This document shows positions 5,894-8,047 of a DNA stretch of 8,047 bases, in pieces. Below the pieces are notes generated by a model. The model saw only the letters and a program-made list of their open reading frames with translations, made no database searches and was not told the origin of the DNA. Positions within the stretch are counted from its first letter, which is position 1, and each line of letters starts with the position of its first letter. This DNA is from Bacilli bacterium (GTDB taxonomy: Bacteria; Bacillota_I; Bacilli_A; ML615J-28; CAG-698): the NCBI GenBank assembly GCA_016296945.1, contig JAEDHQ010000068.1, forward strand, positions 1 through 8,047. The letters run 5' to 3'. Position numbers and translations under genes: made by a program.

Positions 5894-7351
5894 TTATTTT
5901 TTCATTTCGTAATGTAAACAGTGTTCATCATAATAGCTTTTATCTGTAAATTTGTAATTGTTTTTTAGATAAAAATCTTTTGCTTGGTCTTGTGCGGAAA
6001 CAATCAAATCAAATCCTTTTTTTGCATTTTTTTCAAGGGCCATCAAAATAATTGAACCTATTCGTTTAATTCTTGCTTCTTTTAAAACACAAATACGGCC
6101 TAGATGATATTGATTGTTTTCAAAATAGATTCTACCTGTACCTAAAGGAACATTTTCTTTATAGACGACTACAAAAGTAGAAGTGTTATCGTATTTATCA
6201 AATTCATTTTTAAAGCCTTGTTCGTCAATGAAGATTTTTGTGCGTAAATCTTTTATTTCGTCGGTTAAACAATTAAAGTATTTAATTTCTAAATTATTTA
6301 AATAAATGATAATCTCATTTTTTAAATAATTTATAATATTTTCTTCTTCCATACGATATTGAATTTCACCATTTTTAAAGAACATTGCACAGTTTTTACC
6401 ACCAGCAATTCCTAAATCAGCGTCTTTAGCTTCTCCTGGGCCATTAACAATACAACCCATTACTGCAACCTTTATTGTTTGCTTTATATTTAGGCTATTT
6501 AAGAATTTGTTAATTTCATTTGCTATTGGTAACATATTGTATTGGCATCTTCCACATGTTGGACAACTAACAAGAACTGGTTTTTGATATAAATTTATCG
6601 AAGATAATATTTCTTTTGCTGCAAACACTTCATTAACTGGATCATCAGTTAATGATACTCTAATTGTATCACCAATACCATTTAAAAGAAGATGTCCTAA
6701 AGCTACAGCAGATTTAATCGAACCACTATAATTTGTTCCTGCTTCTGTAACACCTAAATGCACAGGATAATCATACATTGATGAAAATAATTCATATGCT
6801 TCAATTGTTTTTAAAACACTAGATGCTTTAATTGAAACAACTATATTATGATAATCTAAGTCTTCTAATATTTTTATATGTTCTCTAGCACTTTCTACTA
6901 ATGCTTTTGCTCCTGTTCCATACTTAGCTTCTATTTCTTTATTTATAGAGCCACTATTAACTCCAATTCTAATTGGAATGTTTTTTTCTTTACATTTTGA
7001 TACAATTTGTTTAATTCCTTCAATAGAACCAATATTACCTGGGTTAATGCGTAGTTTATCGATTCCCGCATCTATAGCAATTAATGCAAGTTTATAATCA
7101 AAATGGATGTCAGCCACAAGATTAGCATTTGCTTTTGCACATATTTGATATAATGCTAACGCATCCTCTTTATCAAGAACTGCCAATCGAATGATGTCAC
7201 ATCCATTATTTTTTAATTCTTCAATTTGTTTTAAAGTACTTGCAACATCTTTAGTTTTTGTATTGGTCATACTTTGAATAGCAATTTTATTATTACCACC
7301 GATAAAAGTATTTCCTACTTTAACCACTTTAGTTTGCTTTCTTTTTTGCAT
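5894..7351 (-). CDS. ispG: IspG (GcpE) with a fused C-terminal GNAT acetyltransferase domain
   Basis: IspG reduces 2-C-methyl-D-erythritol 2,4-cyclodiphosphate to HMBPP, the penultimate step of the MEP isoprenoid pathway, with a 4Fe-4S cluster and electrons from flavodoxin or ferredoxin. Residues 1 to about 350 form a complete IspG: the IQSMTNT opening (25-31), a TIM barrel, then the cluster site with C263 and C266 (CPTCGRC), C300 (MGC) and E307 (NGPGE). The remaining 135 or so residues are a GNAT domain of the YjcF/ElaA-like type: RTKIFIDEQGF (370-380), EFDKYD, GTGRIYF (404-410), AQDQAKDFYLKNNYKF (453-468), and a final H-x-x-M. Its acetyl-CoA loop is unusual (R427-IK-R430-I-G432, with Arg where Gly is expected). 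The reading frame is continuous and no Shine-Dalgarno precedes M334, the nearest internal ATG. The start has AAGAAGG 6 bases upstream and overlaps the HTH gene by 23 bases. Confidence 0.94.
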   Translation of the reverse strand: MQKRKQTKVVKVGNTFIGGNNKIAIQSMTNTKTKDVASTLKQIEELKNNGCDIIRLAVLDKEDALALYQICAKANANLVADIHFDYKLALIAIDAGIDKLRINPGNIGSIEGIKQIVSKCKEKNIPIRIGVNSGSINKEIEAKYGTGAKALVESAREHIKILEDLDYHNIVVSIKASSVLKTIEAYELFSSMYDYPVHLGVTEAGTNYSGSIKSAVALGHLLLNGIGDTIRVSLTDDPVNEVFAAKEILSSINLYQKPVLVSCPTCGRCQYNMLPIANEINKFLNSLNIKQTIKVAVMGCIVNGPGEAKDADLGIAGGKNCAMFFKNGEIQYRMEEENIINYLKNEIIIYLNNLEIKYFNCLTDEIKDLRTKIFIDEQGFKNEFDKYDNTSTFVVVYKENVPLGTGRIYFENNQYHLGRICVLKEARIKRIGSIILMALEKNAKKGFDLIVSAQDQAKDFYLKNNYKFTDKSYYDEHCLHYEMKK

Positions 7352-7880
7352 TTGTTACCTTCTTAGTTATTTTAGTTGTTTCTTCAACTTTTTTTCTTTT
7401 TTTCTTTTTACGTTGTGGACTTCTAATATGTTGTTGACGAAGAATATTGTATATTGTGCTACGAGATAGATTGTATCCACGATCTTGCATTACCTTCGCA
7501 AATTCTGTGAAATTAGTTCCCCGAAAATCAACGCGATAAATATGAGCAATTTCTTTTCTTAATTCCTCTTCATAAGTGTTAACAGGTTTATGATAACGAT
7601 TTTTATGAATAACACCTTCAGCACCAACATTTAAAACTTGTCGTTTTAGATTACGTACTTGACGAGTAGTTATATTAAGTTTTTTTGCAGCTTCAGTACC
7701 ATTAATTTCACCTGCTATTAATTTTTTAATAACACGCAATTTTTTCTTTTCTAATTTTTTTAATTTTAATGCCCTAATTTCTTCAGGTGTTTGTGTAACT
7801 ACAATCGGAAGAGGTTTTTCTTCGATTATAGTATTATCTGAAGAAATCTCTTCATTATTTAAGATAGATTTTTCCTCCAT
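7329..7880 (-). CDS. Orphan double-HTH DNA-binding protein resembling the N-terminus of ISNCY-type transposases
   Basis: A 183-residue predicted DNA-binding protein. After an acidic N-terminal stretch (1-30), a helix-turn-helix spans about 48-88 (GTEAAKKLNITTRQVRNLKRQ), followed by the GAEGVIHKNRYHKP linker typical of transposase N-termini. A second winged-helix-like segment lies at 105-153 (TEFAKVMQDRGYNLSRSTIYNILRQ), leading to IRSPQRKKK. This order matches the DNA-binding half of ISNCY/IS481-like transposases, but the protein stops there, with a Lys-rich tail (157-183) replacing the DDE nuclease core. No inverted repeats or transposase remainder flank it. The intact frame, good Shine-Dalgarno (AGGT), promoter and overlap with ispG suggest a retained gene rather than debris. 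It could be a regulator or a nucleoid-associated protein; the function is unknown. Confidence 0.82.
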   Translation of the reverse strand: MEEKSILNNEEISSDNTIIEEKPLPIVVTQTPEEIRALKLKKLEKKKLRVIKKLIAGEINGTEAAKKLNITTRQVRNLKRQVLNVGAEGVIHKNRYHKPVNTYEEELRKEIAHIYRVDFRGTNFTEFAKVMQDRGYNLSRSTIYNILRQQHIRSPQRKKKKRKKVEETTKITKKVTNAKKKAN

Positions 7881-7904
7881 TATATTACCTCACATATTTT
7901 TTTA

Positions 7905-7923
7905 TAAATATTTCCTAAATATT
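7905..7923. repeat. Two copies of TAAATATT at the HTH gene promoter
   Basis: TAAATATT occurs at 7905-7912 and 7916-7923, spaced by TCC, so one helical turn (11 bases) apart. Because AAATATTT is itself palindromic, the copies also form an inverted repeat. They overlap the -10 element and probable transcription start of the HTH gene. In such AT-rich DNA this may be chance. Confidence 0.4.
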
Positions 7924-7949
7924 ATACTATATTTTGTAATAAAAAGCAA
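7921..7949 (-). promoter_or_regulatory. Candidate promoter of the HTH-ispG unit
   Basis: On the minus strand a perfect TATAAT (7926-7921) lies 40 bases before the ATG. TTGCTT (7949-7944) is a weak -35 candidate at 17-base spacing, matching only the TTG of TTGACA. The -10 is convincing; the -35 is not. Confidence 0.55.
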
Positions 7950-8016
7950 TGATAAAATTTTTAAATACTAGATAAAATAATGTCATTTCTTGATATAAAT
8001 AAAAAAAACACTGTTA

Positions 8017-8034
8017 ATCATTTTTCAAAATGAT
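8017..8034. other. Short hairpin near the right edge
   Basis: ATCATTT (8017-8023) pairs with AAATGAT (8028-8034) around a TTCA loop. On the minus strand a run of eight T residues follows about ten bases later, so it could belong to the terminator of a gene lying to the right, but the gap is long for that. I see no gene in 7950-8047. Confidence 0.3.
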
Positions 8035-8047
8035 ACCCTTTATGATA

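Noticed and set aside
7329..7880. An intact insertion sequence
   Set aside because: No DDE catalytic region, terminal inverted repeats or target duplications are visible around the HTH gene.
7970..7978. A plus-strand promoter (TAAAAT) leading to a gene on the right
   Set aside because: There is no -35 match and no start codon with a ribosome site before the window ends; in such AT-rich DNA it is likely chance.

Overview
The window is AT-rich chromosomal DNA (well under 35% G+C by eye). It has short intergenic gaps, AGGAGG-like Shine-Dalgarno sites, TATAAT-type promoters and overlapping genes. Gene content (RsmE, MtaB, a CshB-like helicase, endonuclease IV, IspG) and similarity to Bacillus subtilis homologues point to a low-GC member of the Bacillota. 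An Erysipelotrichia-like or related uncultured Bacilli lineage is my best guess, by inference only. Trp codons are TGG and no gene needs TGA read as an amino acid, so the standard bacterial code suffices.

Left half, + strand (107-4429): a tightly packed operon rsmE-mtaB-cshB-nfo. Every junction overlaps by 11-14 bases, which suggests translational coupling. The products are a 16S rRNA methyltransferase, a tRNA methylthiotransferase, a DEAD-box RNA helicase and the AP endonuclease Nfo. A 9-bp perfect hairpin that contains the nfo stop codon ends the unit. From memory, rsmE-mtaB and cshB-nfo are each neighbours in B. subtilis, and ispG lies not far from nfo there, so this looks like a condensed version of an ancestral Bacilli neighbourhood.

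Middle (4479-5244): a decayed remnant of a conjugation coupling protein (VirD4/TraG type IV secretion ATPase). It has lost its Walker A end and apparently its Walker B core, and carries in-frame stops and frame changes. It is the only trace of a mobile element seen here. A bidirectional terminator (5256-5283) separates it from the convergent genes.

Right half, - strand: a zinc-ribbon/DUF805 membrane protein (5282-5800) with its own promoter. Upstream of it is a two-gene unit (7880 to 5894) made of an orphan double helix-turn-helix protein, resembling the DNA-binding end of ISNCY-type transposases without the catalytic core, and an IspG enzyme of the MEP isoprenoid pathway carrying a C-terminal GNAT acetyltransferase domain. 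The two genes overlap by 23 bases. The IspG-GNAT fusion and its coupling to a transposase-derived DNA-binding protein are the most unusual things in the window. I see no CRISPR array, RNA gene, intact insertion sequence or complete defence system.
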